DNA of 64,000 bases, taken from Hirundichthys speculiger. Lineage: Eukaryota > Chordata > Actinopteri > Beloniformes > Exocoetidae. Below are positions 1-12,300 of the stretch, one piece after another (position 1 is the stretch's first letter; every line of letters starts with the position of its first letter). The notes beneath the pieces are model-generated. The model saw nothing but the letters and a program-made list of their open reading frames with translations, ran no database searches and was not told where the DNA came from. The stretch lies in the NCBI GenBank assembly GCA_018398805.1, contig JAGFBZ010000814.1, positions 2,536,001 to 2,600,000 of the forward strand. Reading direction: 5' to 3'. A program made the position numbers and the translations under genes.

Positions 1-2009
1 TTTCTTCTCTTCATCAATACAGAAGGAATTGGCTTTTTTCCCCCCCTCTTTCTTCACTTTGTCATCATCTACATTAGCGCTCATTTAAGTCATTTGCGTT
101 TACCTATGCAATACTAAAACTCCTTGCTTTCCTTAGACAGAGGAGCTTTACTTGCTTTACTGTGTGGAATTAATGTGCTTACTGTGCTGATTGAGTTGAC
201 GTTTAGGCAGAATTACTTTAATAAAGTCTAAATGTTTGAGTTGGGAGCAGATCTTATGTCCGAATAGGATCATTACTGTGTGTAATTCTATTTTTTTATC
301 AAGTAAAAGTTAAAAAGGAGAGACAATGAAATTAATGAATGTAAATTTTTTGTCTGTGGGCCATATTAATTTAAAATAAAAAGGAAACCAGTTTTATTCT
401 TTGATCGGTTTCATCAGCTGACATATCAGTTTGTCTGAGTGAAATTAGAAGTCAAATACATGTATCCATTAAGACTTTCTTCAGACTTTTTTAACTGTTA
501 TTTAGTGATATAATACATATATTTTATCAGACACATATCTGGCAGCATGGCCTGTACTTTTTCTCTCAAAAATTAGAGCCCCTTATTGTTTTTGGGTTTT
601 CCCTCATTCTTGACGGCTCCTCAGAGTTGTTATTTCATGCTTCTTGGATGTCAGTAGATTTTTAAATTACACTAACTAACTACTAACGACTATTACTAAT
701 AAAACTACACAACTACACTAATGTTAAATTTAGGTGCAAGTAGCCCTGCAGAATTCACTTTATCATCTTCATTGACCTGTATAGAAAAAAAACAGGTAAA
801 CTAAGAGAAATGTAATTTTAAGCATTGGTTTCTCTGTTTAGTAGTTTAATAGAGTTGACTGACTGATGTTTTTTTTTGCTGATTTAATGACACCATCATG
901 TTGTGCTCCCTTCTGCTCCTGTTGACAAATCTGCTATGTGCAGTTTTATATAGAAAGCCTAAAATGACAACTTGCCTACGTTTTGCTATTTATGTGGCTA
1001 TTAGTTTACAAGAAACAAGCATTTGTCTCTTTATGGTAAGGTGATTTGCTAATTATTATTATCATTATTGTTAAAACTGCAAATGTATTCAGTTTATACT
1101 AATTGCAGCATTAAAAAAAGAAGAGACAATTTGTTGTTTGCAGTTTATGATGGTTGTACACTAAATTTTCATTTTTTTTGCTACAGTGCTAGTTGTGATT
1201 TCAGGCCAAACACTTTACGATTAATGAATCAAAAAATATTCTATATTGATTCTAACCCATAACCCCTAATGCAATTGCACAAAACGTGCAGCAAGTCTTT
1301 CAAGTTTAGTTGACTGACTTAAATCAGAAGGTAAACGTGGTGTATGAGAAGTATGGCACACTAAACTTCAGTCAGTTGTGAAAGTAGTTGAGTTATGAGA
1401 AAACCTGAAGAGAACAAAAAAAACAGGGTGTTTTCCTTTTAATTGCTGTAACTAACATCTCTGCAAGAGCTGCCCACTATCAGCTGCTGTCAACACTGCT
1501 GAGGTAAGACAGATCTGTCTCTGCTAGTCTGTGCATTCCTCTCTGTCCCTTACTATTTAACACTTAGCTTTGAAGGCTTGTTTCCACAGATCTACTGACC
1601 CTCTCTACGCATCCTCAACCTTAACTCAAACAATTCTAACTGAAAGCTAAACTAAATGAGGCACTGCTTTGGAAAGTTGAGTTTAGGACACTGCTGCTGC
1701 AACTAAGTTGTGGAAACAAGATTATTTAATGTTGTAATGGTAGAGCTGTCTGGTCTGTCCTACGTGGCTTGTAGAGTAGAGTTTGTACTGTTGTGTAGTC
1801 TTGTGCTGGTTCCTCATTGTTGGGTCATTCTCATAGAGCAGTAGTTTTCAAACATGAGAGATGATTCATTGGTCATACATACACCAGGTGGAAGTTCAAG
1901 ATTGAAATGGCCAGCTGGACTCGTATATGGTTAAACTTCTACTTATGATTTTTGTAGTTTCTAATGGTTTTGTTCATACAGTGTCCTCTGTCTTTGCTCT
2001 CTTGAACAG
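1..2009. other. Intronic sequence upstream of the AAK1 last exon
   Basis: I see no supportable exon here. The sequence is AT-rich with scattered stops in all frames. It ends in a good acceptor (polypyrimidine tract followed by 'gaacag') directly before the coding exon at 2010, so at least its right part is the last intron of that gene. One 36-nt acceptor-donor framed block at 1468-1503 was considered and rejected because it carries a stop in the phase required. Confidence 0.6.
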
Positions 2010-2855
2010 ATCAACAAGGGGAGAGTAATGGCTATTCTGCACTTGAGGAAGGACAAGAGGATGAAGCTCTTGAGGGAATTTCTCCCAACCACGAGGACTG
2101 TGAGCACTCTAGCGATGAAGACGAGGACAAAGACGCTCACAAGGGTGAGCAGGCAAGAGGGGGGCGCAATAGAGAGTAATGTAGCTGCCCATGACAGCAG
2201 CGGCTCCAGACCTCTGCTGATGGATTCTGAGGAGGAAGAAGAGCATGGACCTCAGTATGCTCTGCACTCATCAGTGCTCTCCGACACAGTACCAGTACAA
2301 CCATCTGCCACCTTCCATCAACCTACACCAAGCACATTTGCCCAAAATAACTCCACACATGTGCCTGAGCCACCAAAGGAGACAGATGCCACAGCAGATG
2401 TCTTCTCTAAAGCTCCTTTTAGAATTACACAAGAGGACTCATCTGACATATTTACCAATGCTCCGTTTCCACGTGCCCCCCATGTAGCTCAGCCACAACT
2501 TGATGTGTTCTCACAGGCTCCCTTTGGAAAGAGGAAGGAGACCACAACAGCACAACTGAACACCTCGCACACCCAAGTAACTGGAGTTCAGGCTCTCTCC
2601 TCTGATCAAGCAGTGCTGGGGCAGGTTGCCCAGCACCCATTCCGCCCTCAAGCTCTGGCCAAATATTCCCGACACTTTGAGGGACCCGTGCCCGAGCCAG
2701 TTACTGCTCACAGAGCAATGTCCAGTGTGAGCAGGCAAGCACCTCTAGCATCAGTCCACGTTGGACCACTTCACTCATGGACATCAGAAGTAAACGCTGT
2801 GGACCCCTTCGTCTCTGCACCCTTTCATCTCAAGACCCCACAAGAAAAGCCCTAA
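2010..2855 (+). CDS. aak1: AP2-associated kinase 1-like (NAK family), C-terminal coding exon
   Basis: This is the terminal coding exon of a Numb-associated kinase (AAK1 or its paralogue BMP2K). The kinase domain lies outside the window. The exon starts after 'aacag' at 2009 with split codon phase 1. It opens with an acidic Ser/Asp/Glu-rich stretch, then has the segment RPLLMDSEEEEE and four repeats of the type D-V-F-x-x-A-P-F or D-P-F-x-x-A-P-F (residues such as DVFSKAPF, DIFTNAPF, DVFSQAPF, DPFVSAPF). D-P-F and D-x-F motifs in AAK1/BMP2K bind the AP2 appendage and clathrin-adaptor partners; AAK1 phosphorylates the AP2 mu subunit in clathrin endocytosis. The acidic frame and the repeat frame differ: a 6-G run at 2159-2164 must lose one base for one open frame from 2010 to the TAA at 2853-2855. 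BMP2K fits the motifs about equally well; the NFU1-GFPT1-ANTXR1 neighbourhood favours AAK1. Confidence 0.8.
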   Translation: MNKGRVMAILHLRKDKRMKLLREFLPTTRTVSTLAMKTRTKTLTRVSRQEGGAIESNVAAHDSSGSRPLLMDSEEEEEHGPQYALHSSVLSDTVPVQPSATFHQPTPSTFAQNNSTHVPEPPKETDATADVFSKAPFRITQEDSSDIFTNAPFPRAPHVAQPQLDVFSQAPFGKRKETTTAQLNTSHTQVTGVQALSSDQAVLGQVAQHPFRPQALAKYSRHFEGPVPEPVTAHRAMSSVSRQAPLASVHVGPLHSWTSEVNAVDPFVSAPFHLKTPQEKP

Positions 2856-4660
2856 ACGCACAATCACAAGTCAAGGTAGTTATAATCAGCGCCACTGAGT
2901 TATGCAAACTACAACCAGGCATAATGCATGCTGTCACCAGTGCTGCAGCTGGACTGCAGGCCCGCATGGATCTCATACCTAACTGGCTCGTATTAGCTCT
3001 GACAGTGTAAGGTTATCATTCCCAAAGTCTTTTCCACTCTTTATTTTTCCTGTCCAGTCTTTCACTTGTCCTTTATCCTTCTGGTAGACATCTACACAAA
3101 GACGATGGTGGATAAGCATTTGATTATTTTCCTGCCTACCTCAAGTTACTTTTTGTGAGGAAGTTCATACAGCAGATTGGCTTAAACATAAACATTTTTT
3201 TATACATCTACATTTAAACATATATGTACATTTAACTGTGAAACAGTGATATGGTAACATCTCATTCCTCTATCAGGACAGTTCTCAGAAAGGACAAAGT
3301 CTGCTTCATAAACTCAACACTTGGAAAAGAAAAATGAAAGATTGTGACTCTTTTTAGGAAGTTAAAAAGTCTGTTAAAATTGTAATAACAATAAATGTTA
3401 CAACCACATCAGTGAGCAGTTTTGGGCCAAGTCATTAGATTTGGCATTTTATCATAAAGCATGTGCTGGATAAAGTTGCAAAGACATCTCCAGGACAACC
3501 TTAACTGACATGAAACGTAACTTTTGTTTCTGCCTAAAATGTTTGCATTTATTTCATGTGCACCATATTTGTGGTCTGACATCTCATGAAAATGGAATAT
3601 AAATGTTTGTTCCATGTAATGTATGAGCATTTATATACCTGTTAGCCACAGCAAATTCATTGTAATGGTTCATATTTTATGAAAATATAGAATATTTGAC
3701 TTTCTTTGAAGTCCTACACTCAGTTCTTCACCACTACCACGTACATCAGAAAATCACTTTTGCCTTCTATGTCCCCCTCACAAAACTGTATTTGGATTGC
3801 ATAATTGCACTTGCATTCTGCACCAAATAGTTCAGCTGTCCAGAAGTGCACACTCGCTCAGCACCATAATGCATCTATATTACAAACCAGCTGTGACAGT
3901 TAATAATAACTGAAGTGAAAACTTTACTCTTATTTTTGCAGCGCTTATGCTCAGCAGTTCTAGTTAGGGGATTGTAATAGTAGCGTGGGGTCAGATTTTG
4001 AATGGTATCTGATTAATAACGCATCCTTAAAAATATATTTCCATCAGCGTTCGGAAATGTTTTATTGTCTTTGTACTTCGTAAAAATCATGGAACATTAA
4101 TTGGTTCCCACCATGGCACTTTTCAGAAAGGGGATCCAGCCTGCTTCAACCCAAAGTATAAATTATGTGTTTTGCTGCAATGAAAAATCTTTTCTTTCTT
4201 TGTTGGAGTGTACAATATTTTTAAAACTGCTCAATTTTTTCTCACCTAACTTCCATTTATGATGATTGCACATGGTCACTGACAGTCAGGGGTTCTCCAA
4301 GAATGTGTTTTGTCAGCTGTAAAATGTAATTCAAGTGCTGTTGTACAGGAAATCTTTGGGGAGCAGCCGGTGTCACTGTTGAACAAGTAAGCTCTTAAAA
4401 AACATGCTCTGCTGCACAGCCTGCCTTTGAAAATTCTGTAAGTCATAAGCAAAACTATTAAATGAATGTAAATCCAATTCTGTACAGTCTATGGACTCCT
4501 TTATCCCCAGTTTATTACTATTTAGTTTTAAGAAAGAAAAGAAAAACACTGCCTGAAGAAATGTTTAAATCCTAAAAGAAAAAACATATGAGAAGCCTGC
4601 AAGAACAACCATACAAAGCTCAAACCTTTTAACAATAAAATGTCCTTTTAAGTTATAGAA
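2856..4660 (+). other. Probable AAK1 3' UTR
   Basis: The sequence downstream of the stop has no coding signal. Candidate AATAAA signals occur near 3390 and at 4634-4639. The extent is inferred from these alone, without transcript evidence. Confidence 0.45.
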
Positions 4661-4828
4661 GTAGACTGGCTAGATTATGAATGGTGAGACATTTACTTGA
4701 AAAGTGCTGTTGCTGCGAGGTGGAGCTCTTTTGTCCTGGACAGGTTCCATAGCTTTGGAAATGCACATTATATCTTGCTGAAGCTGGACACAGAGTTATG
4801 TCTGATTTCAGACAAAGTTTGTACTCTA

Positions 4829-4912
4829 CATCCATCTACCCATTTTCTATACCAGCTTCAGTCCTACCCAGGATCCCGGGCATCAGCTGGACCTTATCCA
4901 GCTGTCTGTTTT
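4829..4912 (+). repeat. Dispersed fish repeat fragment ('cattttctat' type)
   Basis: A diverged start of the common teleost repeat that reads 'ccattttctata' followed by a 'cc..aggatc..ggagc..atcccagctg'-like stretch. It is the same family as the pieces at 7146, 18481, 20957, 38033, 40312 and 57036. Confidence 0.6.
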
Positions 4913-5605
4913 GGATACATATTGCATTAAATATAAGGACACCAATTATACCTCAGAAGTTGTGAAAGGATTCATTTGATAAGAAACATGGAGAAACTGA
5001 CAAATCAGCTCATTTTCAGTTTTTTAAATTTCTCTCCATTTATTGGTTCACAGTTGGATACAAGATCAAATGAATTTTTATTTTAAAAGATAATGTGAGA
5101 ACGTTTAAGGACAAAAATAAAATCCTATGTAATAAAAATATAAATGTAATTAAAAAAAAAAAAGGCAAATCTGGGAACCTCCACTCCGTCATGTAGTAAT
5201 ACTTGTCGCTAGGGGCGCCAAAGACCAACATCAGATCTGAAACACCATTAAAAGTCGGACAGCAGGTGGCGGTAATGAGCGGCTGGAAAGGCTGCAAAGC
5301 ACCATTAAAAATGGAAGAAGAAGGCTCAATCGCCTGGATTTCAAGTTATTCTTATTGAGTATGCGGTAAGATACAAATGATAACTATCGCGGAATCTATC
5401 CTAAAGATATAAATGCAGTCTTATACACAAGAAAACTGGTTTGCTTTGGCTTTTAATCTCCGTTTCTGTTGAGAGAGCACGCGCCTTCACTGCCAGCTCG
5501 TGGCTATTAATGAGTGTTTGATAATAATAATCGACATCCGAGTTTTTTTTTTTTTGTGTAAACGTAACTTAGGTATCGTGGTGATCCTTGTGTCATCTGA
5601 ACATC
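4913..5605. other. AAK1-MED22 intergenic region and MED22 5' flank
   Basis: No gene is seen here. The last ~150 bp before the MED22 start codon should contain its promoter and 5' UTR. No TATA box was recognised at a convincing position. The sequence includes an A-rich patch near 5150. Confidence 0.5.
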
Positions 5606-8081
5606 ATGGCCACTCAGAGAGTCCTCTCACAGAGCAAGGAGTCTCTGCTGCAGAACTACAACAAGAAGCTCAAAGACGATATCAAGTCCATCATGGACAA
5701 CTTCACAGAAATCATTAAAACAGCAAAGGTGAAGTCCTGCAGTACCACTCTTTGTGTTGTTATCTACATTAAGAGCTGCCGACCGTCAACAGCTTCACAC
5801 ATACACTGTTCTCCTCTAACCGGTGATTATTTATTTTTAATTTCCAGATAGAGGAGGAAACGCAAGTAGCCCGAGCAACCCAAGCAGAGCAGGACCATTA
5901 TGAGATGCACGTCAGAGCAGCCAACATTGTAAGTATTGCACAAAGCACCAGATATTTAATAACAGTTCAGGAAATTGTGCCCACTTTTGAAAAGGGGCAG
6001 AATGCTGTCTTTGAAATAAAATCCATTCTGTTTTGTTTTATGATTCTTTATCCATTGTGTTGCTCTAAAAGTCTCTTCAGTGTAAAAACAAAATGGAAAA
6101 GTTCACCATCCTCTATTTGTAAGCCAGATTCCCTTCCTCTGTACTGCTATGTTAGGTTCGTGCTGGGAATCCCTTATGAAGCTGGTGTCGGATCTGAAGC
6201 AGTTCCTGATTCTGAATGACTTTCCCTCCGTCAATGATGCCATTAGTCTCCAAAACCAGCAGCTCCGCTCACTTCAGGAGGAGTGTGACAAGAAGCTCAT
6301 GTCTCTCCGAGATGAGATCGCCGTTGACCTGTATGAGCTTGAGGAAGAATATTACTCCTCCAGGTACAAATAGGCTCATACTTGCTCCATCCCACCACCC
6401 TCCTGTTGTTCCATGCCAAGCGCCAAGTGCTGTCTCACCTATTACCATTTACTGCTAAGGGAGGGTTTAACTCCCACATCTCCACCTAACAACTTTTGTT
6501 TTGTTTAATTTCTCATTGTAAGATCTAGACAGACCCATTCTTGAACAGAAATCATTGCTGATGGTCGCTGTGATTGGCCTCATCTTACAAAGTGCCTTTA
6601 TTGTAACTATTTTAGCAAGTGCCTTGCCTTTTTTTTCTCCCTTGTTCCACCACATGTCATGAAGAGACCTAACATACAGCTAAATATCTGCTGAGGCAGC
6701 ATAACCAGCTCTTAAAAGTACATGTCAACTTTTTTCTATTTATTTTTTTAATTCAATGCAGTTTACTGTTGCATTTGAATTTTGCAACTCAACCATGGAC
6801 ATTGGTGTAAATTAACTGCAGGTTTTTTTTTTTTTTTCTGCTCTACAGTGCCCAATGTATTTTGAGACATTTGGACAATTTATTTCCTTCTCATAACAGA
6901 GATCATGTTTTGTAGCAATGTCAGAAATTAGGCCTTATTGTCTGTTTGCAGCAAAAACATTGAATGTTAGTAATCGCCATGAATTTTTAAGCACTTAATT
7001 AGCTGTCTAATGGATGGATGGACTAATGGGCTTCTGAGAATTGCAACACAAAGATTTGTGTGTATTGACAGATTTGAAAGAACTAAAACTACGTAAGAAT
7101 AGTTTGTCTTGTGTTATTGCATAACATAGAATATTTATATGTAATATCCATCCATTTTCTATAGCCGCCTCATTCTGTTCAGGATTGGGGTGGCTGGAGT
7201 CTACCCCAGGTGTGATCAGATGAGGGGCAGGTACACACTGGACAGGTGCCAGTCATCACAGTATATGGGACATTAACTTCCTAAGTAGAATGTTAACCTA
7301 TATGCTAAATTTTAGAGGTTGATTGTACAATTAGACCCTGATTTTTCAATGTTATTTATTTGATCATGTCAAATCTAAAGAAAACTTAAAAAAAAAAAAA
7401 AAAGATTGAATTTTGTTGATTTCGTCTCAACAACCAAAATCTGTTATGTAAGCAGTCAGTCACACGGTGCAGTTGTACATTTTTGCCAGCTGTTCCAGTA
7501 GGCCCTGGATGGTTGAGAAATAAAACAGACAAAATGCTGCAGTAGTTTGTCTTATTTTCTTTGAGGAAGCGTCTCTGTTATGTTTGGAGCATGTTGGGTG
7601 TGGACCTGCCTTCCTCACTGCATTCAATCTTTCTTTTCCAGCAGCAACTAATCCAATCCTTTTGCTGATCTTAAATCAAGAGTTGCTCAATCATAGCTCA
7701 AAACAGTTGCAAATCAAAAGCCATTTTTGTGTCGTTTCCAGTGCTTCTGCATAACCTCTGAGCTTCTACCGTGCTTTCATGTGCTCTTCCATGTGTATGA
7801 GTGTGTTTATCCTGACCTGCTGCTCTCGTCTGCTCCTCTCTTCCTGCGCTGTGCTGATTCTTTGCCTCCTGCTGGTTTCTGCTCTGCAAAGCTACTGTCA
7901 GTGGGACAGCGCTGACTTGCCTCTGTGTGAGGCCTACCATTGGCGGGACAGTTGGGCTTCCCCAGACAGCAGCGGCAGTTCTACGTCTGGTGACCGTGAG
8001 GAGCCTGATGGACCCCCCTCACAGGAAACGAACACCCAGCACCTCAATGGACACGGGACTGCCTCCATAGAGAAACCATGA
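5606..8081 (+). CDS. med22: Mediator complex subunit 22 (Surf5)
   Basis: MED22 is a small subunit of the Mediator head module, which links transcription factors to RNA polymerase II in the nucleus. Coding exons: 5606-5728, 5848-5928, 6156-6363 and 7892-8081, all with GT-AG borders. The protein opens [20 protein letters not shown] and has the conserved helical core ([60 protein letters not shown]); the last exon encodes a Ser/Pro-rich tail after DLPLCEAY. Exon 3 as written is out of frame: after VRAG the sequence has GGG at 6165-6167 where the family requires one more G to read VRAGESLMKL. With that base the coding length is 603 nt, i.e. 200 aa, the same as human MED22. The start is the ATG matching the family N-terminus, not the upstream ATG at 5588. 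Confidence 0.95.
6156..6373 (+). CDS. med22: MED22 short-isoform terminal exon (intron-3 read-through)
   Basis: If the donor at 6364 is not used, translation continues past YYSS as R-Y-K and stops at TAG 6371-6373. This would give a protein of about 140 aa (allowing for the missing G in the exon). Mammalian MED22 also has a short Surf5a-type isoform of about that length, so the short form may be real here. No transcript evidence is available from sequence alone. Confidence 0.5.
7146..7262 (+). repeat. Dispersed fish repeat in MED22 intron 3
   Basis: The segment begins 'ccatccattttctata' and continues with degenerate 'ggctggagtctacccca' and 'acactggacaggtgccagtc' blocks typical of the teleost repeat that is most complete in this window at 40312-40655. 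Confidence 0.7.
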
Positions 8082-8211
8082 TGGGGAGGAAAGGACGCTG
8101 GATGAGAACACAACACTTTTGCTCAATTTGGATAATATTGTTCCCATTACATCTTGTAAAGAAGCATTTAATCACTTTTTTTCTTCATGGACTTGAAGCT
8201 GAGCTTATTAG

Positions 8212-8217
8212 AATAAA
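8212..8217 (+). promoter_or_regulatory. MED22 polyadenylation signal
   Basis: A canonical AATAAA lies 131 bases after the MED22 stop codon, a plausible 3' end for the long isoform. Confidence 0.6.
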
Positions 8218-8219
8218 TT

Positions 8220-9350
8220 TAGAATTTATTTTTTCATTTACAGGAATTACAGGGAATGATTTAATTAACTAGGCTGCACAAAAACATCTGAAAATCTCAG
8301 AATCAGATGAAAAACAGCCCTGAAAGTTAATCTTAAGTAACATAAGACATTTAAGGTAAAGACATTTACATTCCTAAAGATCTATCCTATCTTGACAATG
8401 AAATCTATTTCTGAAAATCAAAATACAGATCTAGAGCTAAAAGTTAATACTAAAAAAAAAAAACAAAACAAACAGATTCTGGAGGATTACAGAACCACTT
8501 ACTCTGGCAGAAGTTGCTGTCACATTAGGAGTCTGATAGTTGGATAGGTGATCTTTGAAATTAAGGAGTCAGGAAACTGATGACCAAGTATTTGCAAATG
8601 CCCCACTTTAACGGATCAGTTCTAAATTTGGATAAAAACATTTTTCTGCCTGTATAAGGTTCAAGTAATTTTCAAGTCACTAAAATGTAATTTGATTACT
8701 TAAAACCCCCAAATGAAAACACATGGTTTTAAAATGTTACTGTATCCAATGAAATGGACTGAATTAAAAGAAAACATAAAATTTGAATTTGTTGATCTTT
8801 TTATTTATTTGTAAGGAAAACTACTCAAATTTTGGTAATGTTTCATTTTCAACTTTGGAACACACCTTAGTCCATGGACTCTAACCATTTTATATGACAA
8901 AATGGGAATTTACAATGAACCAACTTCAGCTCTCAGATAAATGAAATATAGTTAAAATGCACATTCTACCCTAAATTTGGGAAAATGGAGAATCAAAAAC
9001 CAGATGTTATTCTTGAAATTCTGTTGTGGGATGAGTTAAGTCAGAAACTGCTAACGCTGTAAACCAGTCACAGAAGACCTGTCTCTCGCTGAGTCAAACA
9101 CCAACCTCTGGTCATTTCCATTCAAATCCCTGCATTGTTTCACATATTTCTTCCTCACATGAATCATATAGACCACACTATTAGGCAAGTCAAAATATGT
9201 AACAGAAAATTACAAATGAACATGGCTAATGCAATGTAAACACATGACCACATTAATTAAAAGGTATAATGCTGTCTTGAGTTTTAGGGAAGCCAGTCAT
9301 TATTTCAACAAATATGGCATGTTGAGTAGGTCTATAAACAGACTCATTTA
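8220..9350. other. MED22-C9orf78 tail-to-tail spacer
   Basis: AT-rich sequence between two convergent genes. I see no exon, RNA gene or clear repeat in it. It presumably holds the C9orf78 3' UTR on the minus strand if the signal at 9353 is not used. Confidence 0.5.
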
Positions 9351-9352
9351 AC

Positions 9353-9358
9353 TTTATT
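9353..9358 (-). promoter_or_regulatory. Possible C9orf78 polyadenylation signal
   Basis: TTTATT on the + strand reads AATAAA on the gene strand, only 14 bases past the stop codon. That is unusually close; further minus-strand AATAAA matches lie in the 8.8 kb region and may be the real 3' end. Confidence 0.35.
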
Positions 9359-9371
9359 AATTAATCGATGA

Positions 9372-12300
9372 TTAATATCGGCGATTCATCTTCTTGAACT
9401 TCTCATAGTGGTAGTCGTCAGTGGCCTTCTCGTTGTTTGGACGTTTCCGGTAGTTGGGTGGTGATGGAGCTGTGGATAATTATGTCAGAGGATATGATTT
9501 CAGTTATTGCAGATCCCATAAGAAGGATGTGTAAATGCTTCTAATTTACCCCAATATTATTGGATTATATACAACAACAAAATACAGGGTTGTTGTTCTA
9601 AAATTGAGTCCCTACATATTAAGACGTAACTTGAAACCTTTTACTTCAATTTGAACCTCAATATTCTCAGATTAAAACTGAGAATCTGGAGTTAAAGTGC
9701 ATTTTCATTATTTAACTATTTTGGTTAACACCTAAATTAGAAAAAATGTCAAGAGTTAAAATCCTGTATTTACAGATGCAATCATGTTTCAAAACAAATC
9801 TTACATTTTCCAGGTACAATTCAGACATTAGCTTTAGGTCAGTGGTTCTCAACCTTGTTGGATGTACTGAAGCCCACCAGTTTCATATGCACATTCACCG
9901 AACCCTTCTTTATTGAAAAATAAAATATGATTTTTTTTCTTTTCAAATTGAAGACATAGGTATATGTTTTATTGATGTGGTGCATCGGCTTTCACCAGCG
10001 CACCAAAACCAGACTTTCTTCCCAACATGACTGGAGCACCGTCCGTACAAACTGCAGACACCATTATCTCACAAAAGATTGTTGTCTCTGAAGAAGTCAT
10101 CCACAAGTTTCTTCACGTCGGTTGCCTTAGTTGTTGTAAGAGGCTGACAAATTAAAAAATCTTCCTTTATCATCTCGTCTTTCACATAATACAGCAAGCT
10201 GACTTAGATTAGAAACGTCTGTGGTCTCGTCGAGTTGGAGGTTGAATTTTTGCCAGGCTTGAAATCAGATCTGCAACTATATGAGCCAAGATGTCTTTGC
10301 TCATGTCCTCTGTTCTGTCGCTGATGGTGTCATTTGAAAGAGGAATTTGGGATAATTTAACTTCGGCCGCTTTTCCCAGCACCAGATTCGCCATCTTCAG
10401 CACAGCTGGTTTTATGAGTGTTTCACCAATGGTGTGTGGTTTTGCCCTGCTTTGCGATCAGATAAGAAACTTTGTACGATGCTGCGAGGATCGATTTGTT
10501 GAGGGGTGCAAAGCCGAGAGCAGGCAGAGTAGCCTTTTCATCAAATCTGGCTCTCTTCACCTTGAATTCAACAAGCGTTGTGTTCTTGTATTCCCCATCT
10601 CCATGCAGCTTAAGGAAGTGGTCCTTTAGTTTTGCCAGTTCTAGACTAGAATTGCTTAACTTGGTATTGCAAATCATGCAGATAGGACCCTGACTCCCAT
10701 CACGTACTGTTAAACATGTGAATCCATATTGTACATAGTCGTCCGACCACGTTCTTCTTTTGCTCGACATAGTATGGATTAAAATATTAAAGAAATCACA
10801 CGATGTACCTTCACGACAGTCATAAGTCAACTACTGAGCGCATCAAATTCTCTGCAGCGCAGATTGGCCAAGCAATATAACATGTAGCCTGTGATGACCA
10901 AGCTGGGCGTGTCATCATAAATCATATGAGTCATGTGCGTGTCTTGACCTCCGCTGCACCCCTGAGACTGACTCACTGAACCCCTAGGGTTCGATTGAAC
11001 CCAGGTTAAGAACCACTGGTTTAGGGAAACCAGTCTAAAACTCTTCTCACTACCAGAGTGATTACGGCAGTATTCTAAAATCTGCTAATATAAAACTGTT
11101 GCATAATACAGCACGGTGTGTGCGAGTTACTGTGGAAGTGAAAAGTTTCATACCTTCTGGACCTGGTTTCTCTGTGTCGCCCACACGCAGTGGTCTTGGT
11201 TTGGGTTCTTCTCTGTGCCTGTGGTGCCTCTGTGGTGCATTCACATCTTCATGATAGACTGAAAGAAGAAAATAGCATAATCAGTGAGATATTCACTTCT
11301 CATGAGCTACAGGAGTCTATCATACTGAGGTTTACACCCAACTATGTGCAGATTGCCTAAACTCACAGCGGTTATGTTGCACATAATTAACGGCAATGTT
11401 TGTTGGAACAAATGATGTGCCATGGTCTTTCTTCTTGTTCCTTTGTTCTGCCAGAAGCTTGGCTTTTGCCTCCTCTGTCTGGATGATGTTTTTTATCTTT
11501 GCACTAGGAAAGTAATCAGAAACAGGCATTAGGCACTATGTCGAGAGAGACATCTTGATGATTAAATAAAAAAAAAAAAAAAAGAATTACAAAGAATTTT
11601 ATGGACATACTCAATTCCAAGATCAACTTCAGGGATCCCACTCAGCATTTGATTGGACAACATCTCTTCCGTCTTCTTAGCAGAGTTGACTCGGATGTTC
11701 TCTGGAAGTTCATAAAGATGGTCCTCCGCATTTTTCACTTTCACTCTCTGTTCCTCAGCCTCCACCAAGCCCTTCTTCTTTTTTAACTCAGTCTCAATGT
11801 ATTTCATCCTATGAGGAGAAATTCAAGAATTGTTGCTAAGAAGCAATTATTCCTCTGGCTAACCATAATTATGCTGGAGAGCACAGACTTGTTCTTTCTG
11901 TAATTTTCAATGTTCTACAACTTTTCAACAATATTTCAAGTATTTCCAGTTGAAGGAAAGGGTAACAGTGCTTTGGAGAAGCAACATCCTACTTAGTTTC
12001 AGTACCAAAGACAAAAGGACTCTGGCCAACCATGCACCACAGGAAACTTGCTGTTAATTCTCTTAAATTTGCTCAACAGTCTCATTTGGGGTTGGAAGAT
12101 GCTGCAATCCATCTGCTGCAGTAGGCTCATTTTCACCTGGATAGTTGTGGTGGTGGCACTAAGAGAATTCTGTTTAATTTTCAAAGTGCTTTTTAACACC
12201 ACAAGCTCTGATGCTGAGTGAGAACCTGGATGGGTCTCAGCAACATCCAACATCTTCAAGGCTACTGAATATCTGCCACATAGGCCTCACTGTGTGTGAC

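Noticed and set aside
1468..1503. 36-nt block framed by an acceptor-like 'ctgcaag' and a strong donor 'gaggtaagac', as a possible AAK1 micro-exon
   Set aside because: In the phase required to join the exon at 2010 it contains a TGA stop, and it has no recognisable AAK1 sequence.
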